A stretch of 64,000 bases of DNA, taken from NCBI RefSeq assembly GCF_000187465.1, contig NZ_GL732439.1, positions 982,105 to 1,046,104 of the forward strand, read 5' to 3'. The notes under the pieces were generated by a model that was not told where the DNA came from, did not search any database, and was given only the letters and a program-made list of their open reading frames with translations. Shown one piece after another: positions 48,437 to 57,306 of this stretch. The number at the start of each line of letters is the position of its first letter. The stretch's first letter is position 1. The translations under genes and the position numbers were made by a program. The DNA comes from Streptococcus infantis ATCC 700779. GTDB taxonomy: Bacteria; Bacillota; Bacilli; Lactobacillales; Streptococcaceae.

Positions 48437-49100
48437 GTTTTAAAATATACCCAACACTACGCAAAGTTTGGAGATTTTCAGCAAAGGCTGAACCTTTCAA
48501 TTTCTTACGAACTTTTGATACATAAACTTCTACTACGGAGATGGTTGTATCACTGTCAAATCCCCATAAACGGTCAAAGATTTGGGTTTTTGGTAAGATG
48601 ACATTTTGGTTTTGGAGGAAATAGACCAAGAGTTCAAATTCTTTACCAAGGAGCTCAACAGAGGCATCTTGAACCTTAACTTCATTAGTAGATAGATTGA
48701 CTGTTAAATCACCGTACGTTAAGGTATTTTCGTTAAATTTCCCTGATCGTTTGAGGAGGGCCTGAATACGCATCTTGAGTTCTTCTAGATAAAATGGTTT
48801 GGTTAGATAATCATCTGCTCCCAGCTCAAACCCATGTCCTTTGTCATCAAGACTTTCCTTGGCTGTCATGATGAGAACTGGAGTCGAAACACCTTTTTCA
48901 CGTAGTTCTTTTAAGACTTGGAAACCATTTTTTTCTGGTAACATCAAGTCCAATAGAATCAAGTCATAGACGCCACTTTCAGCCTCGTAGAGACCTTCTT
49001 CGCCATCAAATACCTGCATAACATCTGCAAAATCATCCAAAAAATCAAAGACTGAATTTGACAGGCCTAGGTCATCTTCCACTAATAGAATTTTAATCAT
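48429..49100 (-). CDS. ciaR: Response regulator CiaR
   Basis: CiaR is an OmpR-type regulator. The 223-aa protein has the acidic pocket VEDD, the phosphorylated Asp51 in LILLDLMLP, the switch TAKES and KPF lysine, and a winged-helix domain from about residue 125 ending DLQ-like in [10 protein letters not shown]. The start is ATG at 49100 ([10 protein letters not shown]), after GGAGGAATTTTTG; a TTG one codon earlier is less likely. Confidence 0.97.
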   Translation of the reverse strand: MIKILLVEDDLGLSNSVFDFLDDFADVMQVFDGEEGLYEAESGVYDLILLDLMLPEKNGFQVLKELREKGVSTPVLIMTAKESLDDKGHGFELGADDYLTKPFYLEELKMRIQALLKRSGKFNENTLTYGDLTVNLSTNEVKVQDASVELLGKEFELLVYFLQNQNVILPKTQIFDRLWGFDSDTTISVVEVYVSKVRKKLKGSAFAENLQTLRSVGYILKHV

Positions 49101-49124
49101 CAAAAATTCCTCCTTATTATATCC

Positions 49125-49146
49125 ATTATAGCAAAAATATCTTAAA
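49125..49146 (-). promoter_or_regulatory. ciaRH promoter with a CiaR half-site
   Basis: TGCTATAAT is a perfect extended -10 (core 49125-49130). TTTAAG at 49141-49146, 10 bases upstream of the core, is one half of the known CiaR repeat TTTAAG-N5-TTTAAG. The second half reads TTTGCT and does not match, so autoregulation is only possible. Confidence 0.5.
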
Positions 49147-49190
49147 AAAAACTCAACTTTCCTTGTTTTTCTAAGAGAAAGTTGAGTTTT
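49147..49190 (-). terminator. pepN terminator
   Basis: AAAACTCAACTTTC pairs perfectly with GAAAGTTGAGTTTT around a 16-nt loop, with TTTTTTTT next on the minus strand. It abuts the ciaR promoter. Confidence 0.88.
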
Positions 49191-49215
49191 TATATACTAT
49201 TTAGTCAAGAAGTTT

Positions 49216-51765
49216 TTAAGCCTTACCATATTGTGCAACAACTGCTTCAACTGCTGCTTTCTCACGTTTAATCAATTCAACGCGAGCCGCGATATCCTTG
49301 ATACCCATGCTGATATTACGGCTAAGGGCAAGATCAGAAAGTTGTGGTTCAAAGAAGGCCTTATACTCTGCCAAACGTTGTTCTGTTTTAAAGATGTGTG
49401 ATGGGAAGATAACAAAGCTATCAAAGCTCATATCTCCACCAAGGGCTGCCTTGATCCAATCCCAGTTTTCACGAGCCCATACCCAAACAGTTTCTTGGGT
49501 AGCTTGGTGTCCAAGGAATTGGAGATACCATGCTGAAAGGTCTTGTGGTTTCACAACAAATTTGTCTTTCCAAGTTGCAAGAAGAGTTTGGATGTTTTCT
49601 GCATCTGTACTGTATGCAAGCGCAGCTGCTAATTGACGTTTGAAAACTGCATCTGTTGCATGAGTGTATAGGTCTAGGTAAGTTGCAACCAAGTCCTTAG
49701 TCTCATTGTGTTTAATCTCATTGATGAGGACTTGAGCACGAATGGCTGCTGGAAGTCCTGCAAGTTTTTCTTTATGGGCTGCAAAGATTTGACTTGCTAC
49801 CTGACTAGCTTCTTCATCATTTGAACGAATCATCATAGAAATGGTCAATTGACGAACCAACTCATCCTCATCTGATTCTCCGTCTTTCGCTTCAAAACCA
49901 AGTCGTTCATAGTTGTGACGGGCCAATTTAGCAACCAGAGTGTTAAAGGCTTTCTCAGCTTCTGTTCCTTCATCGATAAAGCGCTCAAGGGCACCAATAA
50001 CCTGAGAAACTGCAGCAACAACCAGGTAAGACTCTTCCTTAGCAAGTTTATCAAGTACTGGCAACAAGTCTGCATATGATACATGTCCTGCTTCAGCAAG
50101 CAAACGACGTTCTTGGACGATTTGAAGCTTACTTGTGTTATCAAGTTCAACTAATTCTGAAAGAATAGCATCCAGTAATTCACCTTGATAGTCAGTAATG
50201 TAGTGGGCAGTATTTTCAGTGTTGAGGCGAAGAGCTGTTTTGTTTTCAGCAAGAAGCGCTGCATAACCTGGAATTTCGATGCTTTCAGTTTCGAGAGTAT
50301 CTGGCAAGCCTTTCCAATTACTGTTAAGAGGCACTACCCAGAGACGATTCTTGTCTTCGTGTTCACCGATGAAGAATTGTTTTTGTGAGATCTTCAAAAC
50401 ATCATTTTCAACTGTAGCAGTCAAAACTGGATAACCAGGTTGCTCCAACCAAGAATCCATAAAGGCTGCTACATCACGGCCTGATGCTTGACCAAGGGCA
50501 TTCCAAAGGTCACGACCAATAGTGTTTCCGTATTGGTGTTTTTCAAAGTAAGCATGCAAACCTTTAGCAAAATCAGCATCTCCTAGCCAACGACGAAGCA
50601 TGTGCATGAGACGGCTTCCTTTAGCATAAACGATAGCAGAGTCAAAGAGTGTATTGATTTCATCTGGGTGTTTGACTTCAACGTGAACAGACTGAACACC
50701 ATCTGTCGCATCACGTTTCAAAGCAGATGGAACGCCACTTGTTTGGAAATCTTCAAAGATATTCCAGCTTGGCTCAATCGCATCTACACAGACGTATTCC
50801 ATCATGTTGGCGAAGCTTTCGTTGAGCCAGAGGTCATCCCACCATTTCATAGTTACGAGGTTACCGAACCATTGGTGAGCAAGCTCGTGGGCAATGACGA
50901 GGGCTACTTGTTGACGGCTGGCAAAGGTAGAGTTCTCATCCACAACCAAGTAGACTTCACGGTAGGTTACGAGACCCCAGTTTTCCATAGCACCAGCTGA
51001 GAAGTCAGGAAGGGCGATATGAAGAGATTGAGGGATTGGATACTTGACTCCGTAGTAGTCTTCGTAAAATTCGATAGAACGAACAGCGATGTCTAGTGAA
51101 AAATCAAGATTTGAAAGTGGATGGGCCTTGGTTGAGTATACACCTACCAAGGTACCATTTTTAGTTGTAGCAGTTACCCCTTGCAAATCACCAGCTACGA
51201 AAGCTAGCAAGTAAGAAGACATACGAGGTGTAGTTTCGAACTTCCAGATACCAGTTTCTTTGCGGTTTTCAACATCGATTTCCGGCATGTTAGACAAGGC
51301 AAGTTCACCTTCTGCTTGGTCAAAACGAAGAGCTAGGTCAAAGGTTGCTTTAGCTTCTGGCTCATCCACGCATGGGAAGGCTTCGCGGGCAAAGTGGCTT
51401 TCAAACTGAGTCGACAAAACTTCCTTCTTAACCCCATCAACTGTGTAGTATGATGGATAGATTCCTGTCATGTTGTCTGTGATTTTACCTGAAAAAGCAA
51501 TAACCAATTCAACTGAACCTGCTTCTGTAAGATCGATATGAAGAGCTTCGTTTTCGTTATCAACTGTAAATGGACGAGCTTGTCCTGCTACTTCAACAGA
51601 AGCAATTTCCAAGTCTTTTTGGTGAAGGGAAATACGGTCACTTTTAGCTTGACCAGTAATGGTTACTTTTCCTGAAAAAGTCTTGGTCTCACGACTCAAG
51701 TCTAAAAATAAATCATAATGTTCAGGAACAAATTTTTCGATATAATGTTCTACTGCTTGCATCAT
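49216..51765 (-). CDS. pepN: Aminopeptidase N
   Basis: PepN is a cytosolic M1 zinc aminopeptidase that frees N-terminal residues from peptides. The 849-aa protein has the GAMENWGLVTYRE exopeptidase motif, the zinc site HELAHQWFGNLVTMKWW with the downstream Glu in LNESFANMMEY, and the catalytic Tyr region. The C-terminal helical ERAP1-like domain starts near residue 520. Two adjacent ATG codons (51765 and 51762) follow TAGGAGAAT; the family usually starts MQAVEH, the second. Confidence 0.96.
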   Translation of the reverse strand: MMQAVEHYIEKFVPEHYDLFLDLSRETKTFSGKVTITGQAKSDRISLHQKDLEIASVEVAGQARPFTVDNENEALHIDLTEAGSVELVIAFSGKITDNMTGIYPSYYTVDGVKKEVLSTQFESHFAREAFPCVDEPEAKATFDLALRFDQAEGELALSNMPEIDVENRKETGIWKFETTPRMSSYLLAFVAGDLQGVTATTKNGTLVGVYSTKAHPLSNLDFSLDIAVRSIEFYEDYYGVKYPIPQSLHIALPDFSAGAMENWGLVTYREVYLVVDENSTFASRQQVALVIAHELAHQWFGNLVTMKWWDDLWLNESFANMMEYVCVDAIEPSWNIFEDFQTSGVPSALKRDATDGVQSVHVEVKHPDEINTLFDSAIVYAKGSRLMHMLRRWLGDADFAKGLHAYFEKHQYGNTIGRDLWNALGQASGRDVAAFMDSWLEQPGYPVLTATVENDVLKISQKQFFIGEHEDKNRLWVVPLNSNWKGLPDTLETESIEIPGYAALLAENKTALRLNTENTAHYITDYQGELLDAILSELVELDNTSKLQIVQERRLLAEAGHVSYADLLPVLDKLAKEESYLVVAAVSQVIGALERFIDEGTEAEKAFNTLVAKLARHNYERLGFEAKDGESDEDELVRQLTISMMIRSNDEEASQVASQIFAAHKEKLAGLPAAIRAQVLINEIKHNETKDLVATYLDLYTHATDAVFKRQLAAALAYSTDAENIQTLLATWKDKFVVKPQDLSAWYLQFLGHQATQETVWVWARENWDWIKAALGGDMSFDSFVIFPSHIFKTEQRLAEYKAFFEPQLSDLALSRNISMGIKDIAARVELIKREKAAVEAVVAQYGKA

Positions 51766-51814
51766 ATTCTCCTATTCTAAATTTCTGAGCGAATGCTCTA
51801 GTTCAAACATACCT

Positions 51815-51820
51815 ATTTTA
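51815..51820 (-). promoter_or_regulatory. pepN extended -10 promoter
   Basis: TGATAAAAT on the minus strand matches an extended -10 with one change. The leader is about 45 bases. Confidence 0.5.
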
Positions 51821-51839
51821 TCATATTTTTAGTCAGAAA

Positions 51840-51869
51840 AAAGCTTTGGACAGTGATTTCCAAAACTTT
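51840..51869 (-). terminator. Terminator after the ASCH gene
   Basis: AAAGTTTTGGA pairs with TCCAAAGCTTT (one G-T pair) with a T-run on the minus strand. It lies 16 bases beyond the stop of the ASCH protein gene. Confidence 0.7.
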
Positions 51870-51884
51870 CTTCCTTAGAGTAGT

Positions 51885-52325
51885 CTAGAGAGGATAAACC
51901 TTGCGAAATTCTTCTAAAACCACCTTGCTGTCAGGTGTAAACGTCAGACCTGCTTCCTCCAGCCACTCCGTGAAAAACTCCTCATGAACCTGACGCCAAT
52001 AAGCCAGAGATTTGTCTCCTTCACCTTCCTTATAGGCATGGTCGGCCGACACTTGATGAAAAGGCTGAACAGAAACCTTTGTAACTTCGACGATACAGAC
52101 AGCTTGATTTTGACTGTCTAAAATAACATCAAAGGTTCCTTCTTTGGGAAGGGGTTCGTCCTCTAGTGCGTAAAGGTCGTAGGCTGAGGTAGTTGCTGTT
52201 TTTTCGCCTTTAAGCACCAAATCTGCCAGAAGATCTGCTTCCACTCCAAAAGCCCAGGCGTCTATCTCATCTCCGATAGAGGGGTTGATTTTCTTGTAGG
52301 CATTCCACATTTCTTGAGGTGTCAT
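51885..52325 (-). CDS. ASCH domain protein
   Basis: A 146-aa single ASCH-domain protein (PUA-like fold, predicted RNA binding). The family pattern is seen in LVLKGEKTATTSAYDLYALEDEPLPKEGTFDVIL and the later ACHLR-like VSADHAYKEGEGDKSLAYWRQVHEEFF. Start at 52325 with AAAGGAGAACCC upstream. It overlaps the PEP-barrel gene by 59 bases, and both continue from the NUDIX gene, so the three form one transcript. Confidence 0.88.
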   Translation of the reverse strand: MTPQEMWNAYKKINPSIGDEIDAWAFGVEADLLADLVLKGEKTATTSAYDLYALEDEPLPKEGTFDVILDSQNQAVCIVEVTKVSVQPFHQVSADHAYKEGEGDKSLAYWRQVHEEFFTEWLEEAGLTFTPDSKVVLEEFRKVYPL

Positions 52326-53169
52326 GGGTTCTCCTTTGTAATTTTTTACTTTCTTCTTTTATACTTTTAAGATGGTCTGGATGGTCAATTTCTAAATCAA
52401 AAATCTCTGGAATAGAGCTGTAATGAAGAATACATTCGATACCCATCTGATTCATTTTTTGTATGAAAGAAGGATTCAGATAGCCTGCTATAGCAAAATC
52501 AATCTTTTTCATCCTTGTTTTATCCTGCATCTGTCTCAGCATATCTAGCATTATTGGACTTTCCATATCATGCCATTGACTGTTTCTCACAGTTGCAAAA
52601 ATAAAAGAAGTTAAATCATTCATTCCAACTACAATCTTTGAAATGCCCGTTTCCAGTATCCTGTCCAAGTCGAAATAAGCTGATGGTAATTCAATCATCG
52701 TGCCGACTTTCCCGGTAAAACCATACTGACGCAATACTGTAATAGCTTGTTTTAATTGTTCGGCATCATTGACAAAAGGAAAAATAACAGACAGATTGGG
52801 ATTGGTTTGAAAAACTTCTGTAACAACATTTGTCTCAGCCTGAAATTCATCTGGACACGCCAACAAACGCCTGATACCTCTGTATCCAAATAAGGGGTGG
52901 CGTTCGTTAAAATACTCTTTAGTCCCGTCTAGACTATTTGCTTCTGCATTTGTTAACTCTGAAAAGCGATACCAGACTTCTTCATCTGAGTACAAATGAC
53001 AAATAGTGTCTAGATAATCTTTCACAAATTGCTGACAATTTGGTAATAGTATGTTTTGGTTTAGTTCTCTCAACAAGTATTCCCCACGAATCAAGCCGAC
53101 GTGGTGCAATAAATGGGGATAAACTTTTTCAACAATTTTTTCGCCACTAAGAGCTAGTTGATTTTGCAT
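52267..53169 (-). CDS. Stand-alone PEP-utilising enzyme barrel domain
   Basis: A 300-aa protein that resembles only the C-terminal TIM barrel of PEP synthase and pyruvate phosphate dikinase. Matching motifs are LIRGEYLLREL, YFNERHPLFGYRGIRRLLA, and MIELPSAYFDLDRILETGISKIVVGMNDLT. The ATP-grasp and phosphohistidine domains are absent. Where the full enzymes carry a catalytic cysteine (SICGQAP region) this protein reads DFAIAGYLNP, so ordinary PEP synthesis is unlikely. It overlaps NUDIX by 23 bases. The last 20 residues overlapping the ASCH gene show no family similarity. Confidence 0.8.
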   Translation of the reverse strand: MQNQLALSGEKIVEKVYPHLLHHVGLIRGEYLLRELNQNILLPNCQQFVKDYLDTICHLYSDEEVWYRFSELTNAEANSLDGTKEYFNERHPLFGYRGIRRLLACPDEFQAETNVVTEVFQTNPNLSVIFPFVNDAEQLKQAITVLRQYGFTGKVGTMIELPSAYFDLDRILETGISKIVVGMNDLTSFIFATVRNSQWHDMESPIMLDMLRQMQDKTRMKKIDFAIAGYLNPSFIQKMNQMGIECILHYSSIPEIFDLEIDHPDHLKSIKEESKKLQRRTHDTSRNVECLQENQPLYRR

Positions 53170-53647
53170 GTTTTACCTTCCAATTCATGTAAGAGGTCTT
53201 GTCCAATTCTGGAAATCCTCGTAACTCTGCCTTCACCTTTAATACTAAAGGCGAGGCATTTTCTTCGGTCATCTGCTCAAGAGGAAGCCAAATTGCATTT
53301 GCTGAATCATTACTTCCATCAAGAACCTCCTGAGGAAGGGATTTTTGAGAGTCCTCGAAATCGAGCACTACATCATAAAAGGCCATGATATGGTGTACGG
53401 CGAAGTCTCGCCCTTCTTCATGAACCAGCACATCATAAATCCTAGGATTTGAATACTGGCTAAGCATATAACCCGTCTCTTCCAGAGCTTCTCTCTTGAG
53501 GGTTTCCGTCAACCCCTCACCGAGTTCCTGGCTACCACCTGGTAGGTCAAAACGATGCTGATAGGGGCCTCTTGTTTTTTCAATGCAAAGCAGTTTCCCA
53601 TTCTCATAGCAAATGCCATAGACACCAAAGTGTTTTTTGATTTCCAT
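53147..53647 (-). CDS. NUDIX hydrolase
   Basis: A 166-aa NUDIX-fold hydrolase. The box GX5EX7REUXEEXGU is complete in GGSQELGEGLTETLKREALEETGY at about residues 37-60. The substrate (a nucleoside diphosphate derivative) cannot be told. It lies first in the NUDIX-PEP barrel-ASCH run, and the combination suggests a small nucleotide or metabolite repair unit. That last point is inference. Confidence 0.9.
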   Translation of the reverse strand: MEIKKHFGVYGICYENGKLLCIEKTRGPYQHRFDLPGGSQELGEGLTETLKREALEETGYMLSQYSNPRIYDVLVHEEGRDFAVHHIMAFYDVVLDFEDSQKSLPQEVLDGSNDSANAIWLPLEQMTEENASPLVLKVKAELRGFPELDKTSYMNWKVKHAKSTSS

Positions 53648-53718
53648 ATTCTACTCTTTTCTAAAAGTCCAAGATCAATAACTTACCTTATCCCTTAAAA
53701 GGAAAAAGGCTATAAATT

Positions 53719-53904
53719 TCATGCTCCTTGATATACTTCTTTAGCCATTTCCTCTTGATCATCCAGATAAAGTAAATAGGCCAAACGATTCAGTGATTCG
53801 AGATAGCTAGCTTGGGTCTTCTTATTTTTTTTAGGGATCCGGTTTAAATACGATACTAACTCGACATCATTTTCAACCTCTTCGATTAGTTCTTTCACAT
53901 TCAT
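53719..53904 (-). CDS. Small 61-aa acidic helical protein
   Basis: A short soluble protein (MNVKELIEEVENDVELV...) with heptad-like leucines and no recognised family. The start at 53904 has TAGGAGAAAAGAA upstream; a longer frame to 53961 would overlap the next gene region. It is the most downstream gene of the immunity-like array and may be a small partner or the remnant of a longer immunity protein. Confidence 0.6.
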   Translation of the reverse strand: MNVKELIEEVENDVELVSYLNRIPKKNKKTQASYLESLNRLAYLLYLDDQEEMAKEVYQGA

Positions 53905-53963
53905 TTCTTTTCTCCTATCCAACTCACTTTTTGTTATTGAAAAAGGCTTTTCTAAGGTCAATC

Positions 53964-54515
53964 TTACCGAAGTAGATATTTTTTTGCTGTCGCTTGGACG
54001 TCTGGGGAAAGGTAGCGCTCTATCAAGTCACCTGTCCCTACAATATATTCCTCCAGAGGGACATCTTCTCTTTGTTTCCAAAAATTTGAAAAAGCGAAAT
54101 AGAACTCCAAAAACTCCGTCAAACTTGCGCTGAGTTTATAGAAGTTAGGATCTCCAGGACTGCCCGCGTAAACTGGAGAACTGTCATCTTTCATATCACA
54201 GAAAAGAATATCATCTGTATCTGTAGTAGCAAATATCTGGTATTGCCCTTCACTAAACTGAAGAATATCTTGTAAGGCCCAACATTCGACTGTCCTTGTA
54301 GGAGAATCTAATGCCAACAAAATGATATTAAAATTTTGATTAGCAAAAAATAAATCCTCATTGAACACTATATGTTGATAATAATCAAGTAATTCTCCTG
54401 TCAAATCTGAGGACTGGATCCTTAATTTTTCGTTTGAAAAACTCACTGGTTGGGGAATAAACGTTGTTTCCTTATAGAGTCTAATGATCTTTTTTAATAC
54501 AGTCACTACTGTCAT
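53964..54515 (-). CDS. SUKH/SMI1-KNR4-like protein, putative immunity protein
   Basis: A 183-aa protein with the general plan of SMI1/KNR4 (SUKH) proteins: an N-terminal helix, LTGELLDYYQHIVF, a tryptophan/leucine core, a DILFCDM strand, and a final helix LTEFLEFYFAFSNFW. It resembles the protein at 60902-61465 in layout (SPVYAGSPGDPNFYKLSASLTEFL against SPVFGKIPGNSKLYCLSPSLSTFL), so the two are probably paralogues. The start at 54515 is chosen for AAGGAGAG just upstream; an ATG six codons earlier overlaps the preceding gene. Confidence 0.7.
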   Translation of the reverse strand: MTVVTVLKKIIRLYKETTFIPQPVSFSNEKLRIQSSDLTGELLDYYQHIVFNEDLFFANQNFNIILLALDSPTRTVECWALQDILQFSEGQYQIFATTDTDDILFCDMKDDSSPVYAGSPGDPNFYKLSASLTEFLEFYFAFSNFWKQREDVPLEEYIVGTGDLIERYLSPDVQATAKKYLLR

Positions 54516-54529
54516 TTTTCTCTCCTTGG

Positions 54530-55126
54530 TCATTCCTCTTCCGTCTCCTTTAAGAATTCAAGCCATATCTTCAGGTCTGGATTTATGTCATGCGCTATCT
54601 CAGCATGCTTCCTATAATCCATATCCAAGTAGCCTTGTTCATTCCGGAAAATAATACCTTGTTCATAACAGTTTTTAAGAGCTGTGAGCATAGATTCTAA
54701 TGACCGGTATTCGACCTGGGCCTCTTCTTCAAATACATAAAAACCAAGAATTTGACCCTGAGCTTCTGGAGCCAAGTTCATGGCATAAAAATCTCCCCCT
54801 CCACTGGCAAAAATTGGGAACCAAGACTTGCCCCAAGCATCCGTTTCTCTTAGTTCTAAGTAGGTCTTGATACTCTCTTCCAGAGACATCAAATAGAAAC
54901 CAGGAAAAAATGCCAGCTCACCGAGTGTGATTCCCTCACTATCTTCTGAACCTTTTCTCCAAGTATAAAGAGCACGCAAGTCCTGCGTTGGCTGCAATGG
55001 TATTTCCTCAAACAATTCTTGAATCTGTTGAGAAGATATTCCCGGATTTAGATGGTCTAAACAAGAATGATCTAGCCGTTGGAGACATTTTTCGACCTCA
55101 TTTAATAATTGGGTGATCATTTCCAT
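54530..55126 (-). CDS. SMI1/KNR4 (SUKH) family protein, putative immunity protein
   Basis: A 198-aa protein with a clear SMI1/KNR4 pattern: ISSQQIQELFEEIPLQPTQDLRALYTWRKGS, then ELAFFPGFYLMSLEESIKTYLELRE, WFPIFASGGGDFYAMNLAP and a final EYRSLESMLTALKNCYEQG. Proteins of this superfamily are common immunity factors beside polymorphic toxins, though some have other roles. RBS AAGGAGAACAA precedes the ATG. Transcribed with the gene at 53964. Confidence 0.8.
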   Translation of the reverse strand: MEMITQLLNEVEKCLQRLDHSCLDHLNPGISSQQIQELFEEIPLQPTQDLRALYTWRKGSEDSEGITLGELAFFPGFYLMSLEESIKTYLELRETDAWGKSWFPIFASGGGDFYAMNLAPEAQGQILGFYVFEEEAQVEYRSLESMLTALKNCYEQGIIFRNEQGYLDMDYRKHAEIAHDINPDLKIWLEFLKETEEE

Positions 55127-55190
55127 TTGTTCTCCTTGCCTTGTAAATCATTAGAGACGAGTTCCTTCGTCCCTAGAAAAGAGCTTGCGA

Positions 55191-55550
55191 TTATTCAATC
55201 CCATCCTCTTTATTATACTCTATCATGCATTTGACTGCATATTCTACCCATTCCCAAAAATCGTTAAACTCTTTTCGTTGCTCCCAGCCTTCGGCAGCAA
55301 AATCATGAATGAGTTGGACCTTATTGCCCTTTCCTATTTCAAAACAAGCTGTATCATCACAATCTCCTCTTTTAGCAAATGGAATCAACTTTCTGCTTGG
55401 GTACCTTTCCTGCAATCCCTCATACAAAGACAGGGCCCATTCTGAATCCAACAGATACCAACAATCAAAATCAACTAAATTAAGTTCGATACATTTTTTA
55501 AACGATTCAGGATACTGAAATATCCTTTCGTCCAGTAAATAGTTTTTCAT
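55191..55550 (-). CDS. Short SMI1/KNR4-like protein, putative immunity protein
   Basis: A 119-aa acidic protein. The central KLIPFAKRGDCDDTACFEIGKGNKVQLIHDFAAEGWEQRKEFNDFWEWVEYAV looks like the short SUKH-type proteins found in toxin-immunity loci. Strong AAAGGAGAAATAAG before the ATG at 55550. The family assignment rests on sequence feel, not on an alignment. Confidence 0.65.
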   Translation of the reverse strand: MKNYLLDERIFQYPESFKKCIELNLVDFDCWYLLDSEWALSLYEGLQERYPSRKLIPFAKRGDCDDTACFEIGKGNKVQLIHDFAAEGWEQRKEFNDFWEWVEYAVKCMIEYNKEDGIE

Positions 55551-55607
55551 TTCTTATTTCTCCTTTTAGAAGCATTTTCTACTGATCTATATAGATTTAT
55601 AAACACA

Positions 55608-55664
55608 TTACAAAGGCAAGTTTAACCATTTAGAATCATCAAACCATTCTTTCTTATCTATCCG
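55608..55664 (-). pseudogene. 3' fragment of an NTF2-fold immunity-like gene
   Basis: Eighteen codons plus stop on the minus strand read RIDKKEWFDDSKWLNLPL. They match the end of the intact gene at 58795-59193 (WIDKKEWLDDGKWINSSL). The codon before is TAG where the intact gene has TGG. No reading frame continues upstream, so only the tail of a second copy remains. Confidence 0.7.
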
Positions 55665-55690
55665 CTATTCTGCGTAAGTACTCTTCCCAG

Positions 55691-55725
55691 GTGAGGATTA
55701 TAAACCTTAAATAGATAATCCTCAC
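55691..55725. repeat. Perfect 11-bp inverted repeat
   Basis: GTGAGGATTAT and ATAATCCTCAC are separated by 13 bases in the 271-base gap between immunity-like genes. No T-run follows on either side, so it is not a typical terminator. It could be a remnant or an operator. Confidence 0.6.
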
Positions 55726-55821
55726 TCAGCTAATTCTTGAGTTTAGGCTGTCAACTACTCTTAAAATACGCGACCTCGAAGTCCATAAATTTCATTCTTA
55801 AATTCAAAGGAAAATAGATGA

Positions 55822-56196
55822 CTAGTCTAAGATGGACAAATAAGAGACTAAAATATCCTTTACCAATTCTAGAAAGGCAAATTTATTTCTTGGCTCTTTT
55901 GAAGCCAAGCCAAATTCATATTCAAAAAAATGCTCAACCACTTCATCTCCAGCCTGTATAACATCCTCAATGGTCTCAAGCACTTGCTTCTGCTTCTCTT
56001 CTTCTAGGCTCAAGAAATCCTCTTTCACAAATGCATCAAATACTGTAAGGACATCTTCCTTTTTACTCATATCAAAAGGATATAGAAACTCTGCCTCTTC
56101 ACTTGTAACAACATTACTTTCTATGGACATCATTAGATTCCATAATACTAAATAGTGCCTATGAAAATTATCTCTACTTTTCAACTTTTCCCCCAA
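55822..56196 (-). CDS. Uncharacterised 124-aa protein in the immunity array
   Basis: A helical soluble protein without a recognised family; it contains TSEEAEFLYPFDMSKKEDVLTVFDAFVKEDFLSLEEEKQKQ. The only starts giving full length are TTG codons at 56196 and 56184; the frame is open another nine codons upstream with coding-like sequence, so the original start may be lost. It could be a slightly shortened immunity gene. Confidence 0.55.
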   Translation of the reverse strand: MGEKLKSRDNFHRHYLVLWNLMMSIESNVVTSEEAEFLYPFDMSKKEDVLTVFDAFVKEDFLSLEEEKQKQVLETIEDVIQAGDEVVEHFFEYEFGLASKEPRNKFAFLELVKDILVSYLSILD

Positions 56197-56316
56197 TTTT
56201 TGCGAAATATCCTTTACTGAACAGGTTTAGACTAGCATTCTGGACTATTACTTACTTTATTGAGAAATCCTCCCCTTTGACCATCATCCCTTCCTAATCT
56301 CAACTAACTAGTAGTA

Positions 56317-56862
56317 TTATTTTAAAACTTCTCCCGAACGAATATAAGCTTTAAAGAAGTTTTTAGGAACAGAGGCAATCTTAGGTGTAATAGATAAGCC
56401 ATAGTTTGCAAAATCTAAAGCAAGCTTCTTAGAATCGATGGCATCATAATACTCAACATACAATCTGCATAAGTTCACTTTGGTAATAGAGAATTGTTTT
56501 AACAACCAATCCTTCTCAAGATCCTTCTCGGGATCTATGCTCGAAAATACGGTAGGATAGGATGAATACTGAGCAGTAAAATCGATGGCCTCTTGGACAG
56601 CCTTTTCCAATTCAGCTTGATCCATGCCATTTCTATGATCGATAGAACCTAATCGAGTCCTTAAAGCACAATCCACTTCTTCTAACAGTCCCGATTCCAG
56701 AAAGAGGGGATGAATGCCAATATTCACGAAATAAGCAGTCCCATCTGATTTTCGTTGAAAATAGATCACCGTGTAAAAATCATGATCAATTTTATAATAG
56801 TTATGGGTTCGCTTTAGTCGCGAAAAGCCATTTTTTACGAAAAGTTCTTTGGCCTCTTTCAT
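56317..56862 (-). CDS. DUF4304-like protein, putative immunity protein
   Basis: A 181-aa protein that begins MKEAKELFVKNGFSRLKRTHNYYKIDHDFYTVIYFQRK, the pattern of DUF4304 proteins, with a helical C-terminal half. Such genes are common in polymorphic-toxin immunity loci. The start at 56862 follows AGAGGTAATGAA. The family call is from memory. Confidence 0.7.
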   Translation of the reverse strand: MKEAKELFVKNGFSRLKRTHNYYKIDHDFYTVIYFQRKSDGTAYFVNIGIHPLFLESGLLEEVDCALRTRLGSIDHRNGMDQAELEKAVQEAIDFTAQYSSYPTVFSSIDPEKDLEKDWLLKQFSITKVNLCRLYVEYYDAIDSKKLALDFANYGLSITPKIASVPKNFFKAYIRSGEVLK

Positions 56863-56913
56863 TTCATTACCTCTATTTCTAACAGAATGTGGGGAGTTCC
56901 TCATTGCATTTTC

Positions 56914-57234
56914 CTAGGAATCTAAATGGATATAGTTTATCCCTACAACTTTCCCATTCTCAATATTGTATTGTTTCACTGTATCTATGTAGCCAATCAA
57001 TCCTTCATCACTAATCTCTTCTAGCGTTGCTGGTACTATGTTGTCTTTTAGTTTAAAATCTCTAGCTTTATTCAAATCACCTACATCTTCAATAGATGCC
57101 CAAAAAAGCATATATTCATCGCAATAAAAATAGATCTGTTCATCATAGAACTCCGGTATTTTACAGAACTCAGCTCCATCACTTTGCCTTTCCAAGGCTT
57201 CACTATCTCGATAAACAAAGTAGGTCTTTTTCAT
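56914..57234 (-). CDS. Uncharacterised 106-aa protein in the immunity array
   Basis: A small protein with many aromatic residues (FVYRDSEALERQSDGAEFCKIPEFYDEQIYFYCDEYMLFWASI) and no recognised family. The ATG at 57234 lies seven bases after AAAGGAG and is preferred to the ATG at 57240, which overlaps that site. Confidence 0.6.
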   Translation of the reverse strand: MKKTYFVYRDSEALERQSDGAEFCKIPEFYDEQIYFYCDEYMLFWASIEDVGDLNKARDFKLKDNIVPATLEEISDEGLIGYIDTVKQYNIENGKVVGINYIHLDS

Positions 57235-57306
57235 CTTCATTCTCCTTTGATATTAATGGGAGGGATTATTCGCAATTCGTTAAACTTACTGATATGCATT
57301 TCTAAT

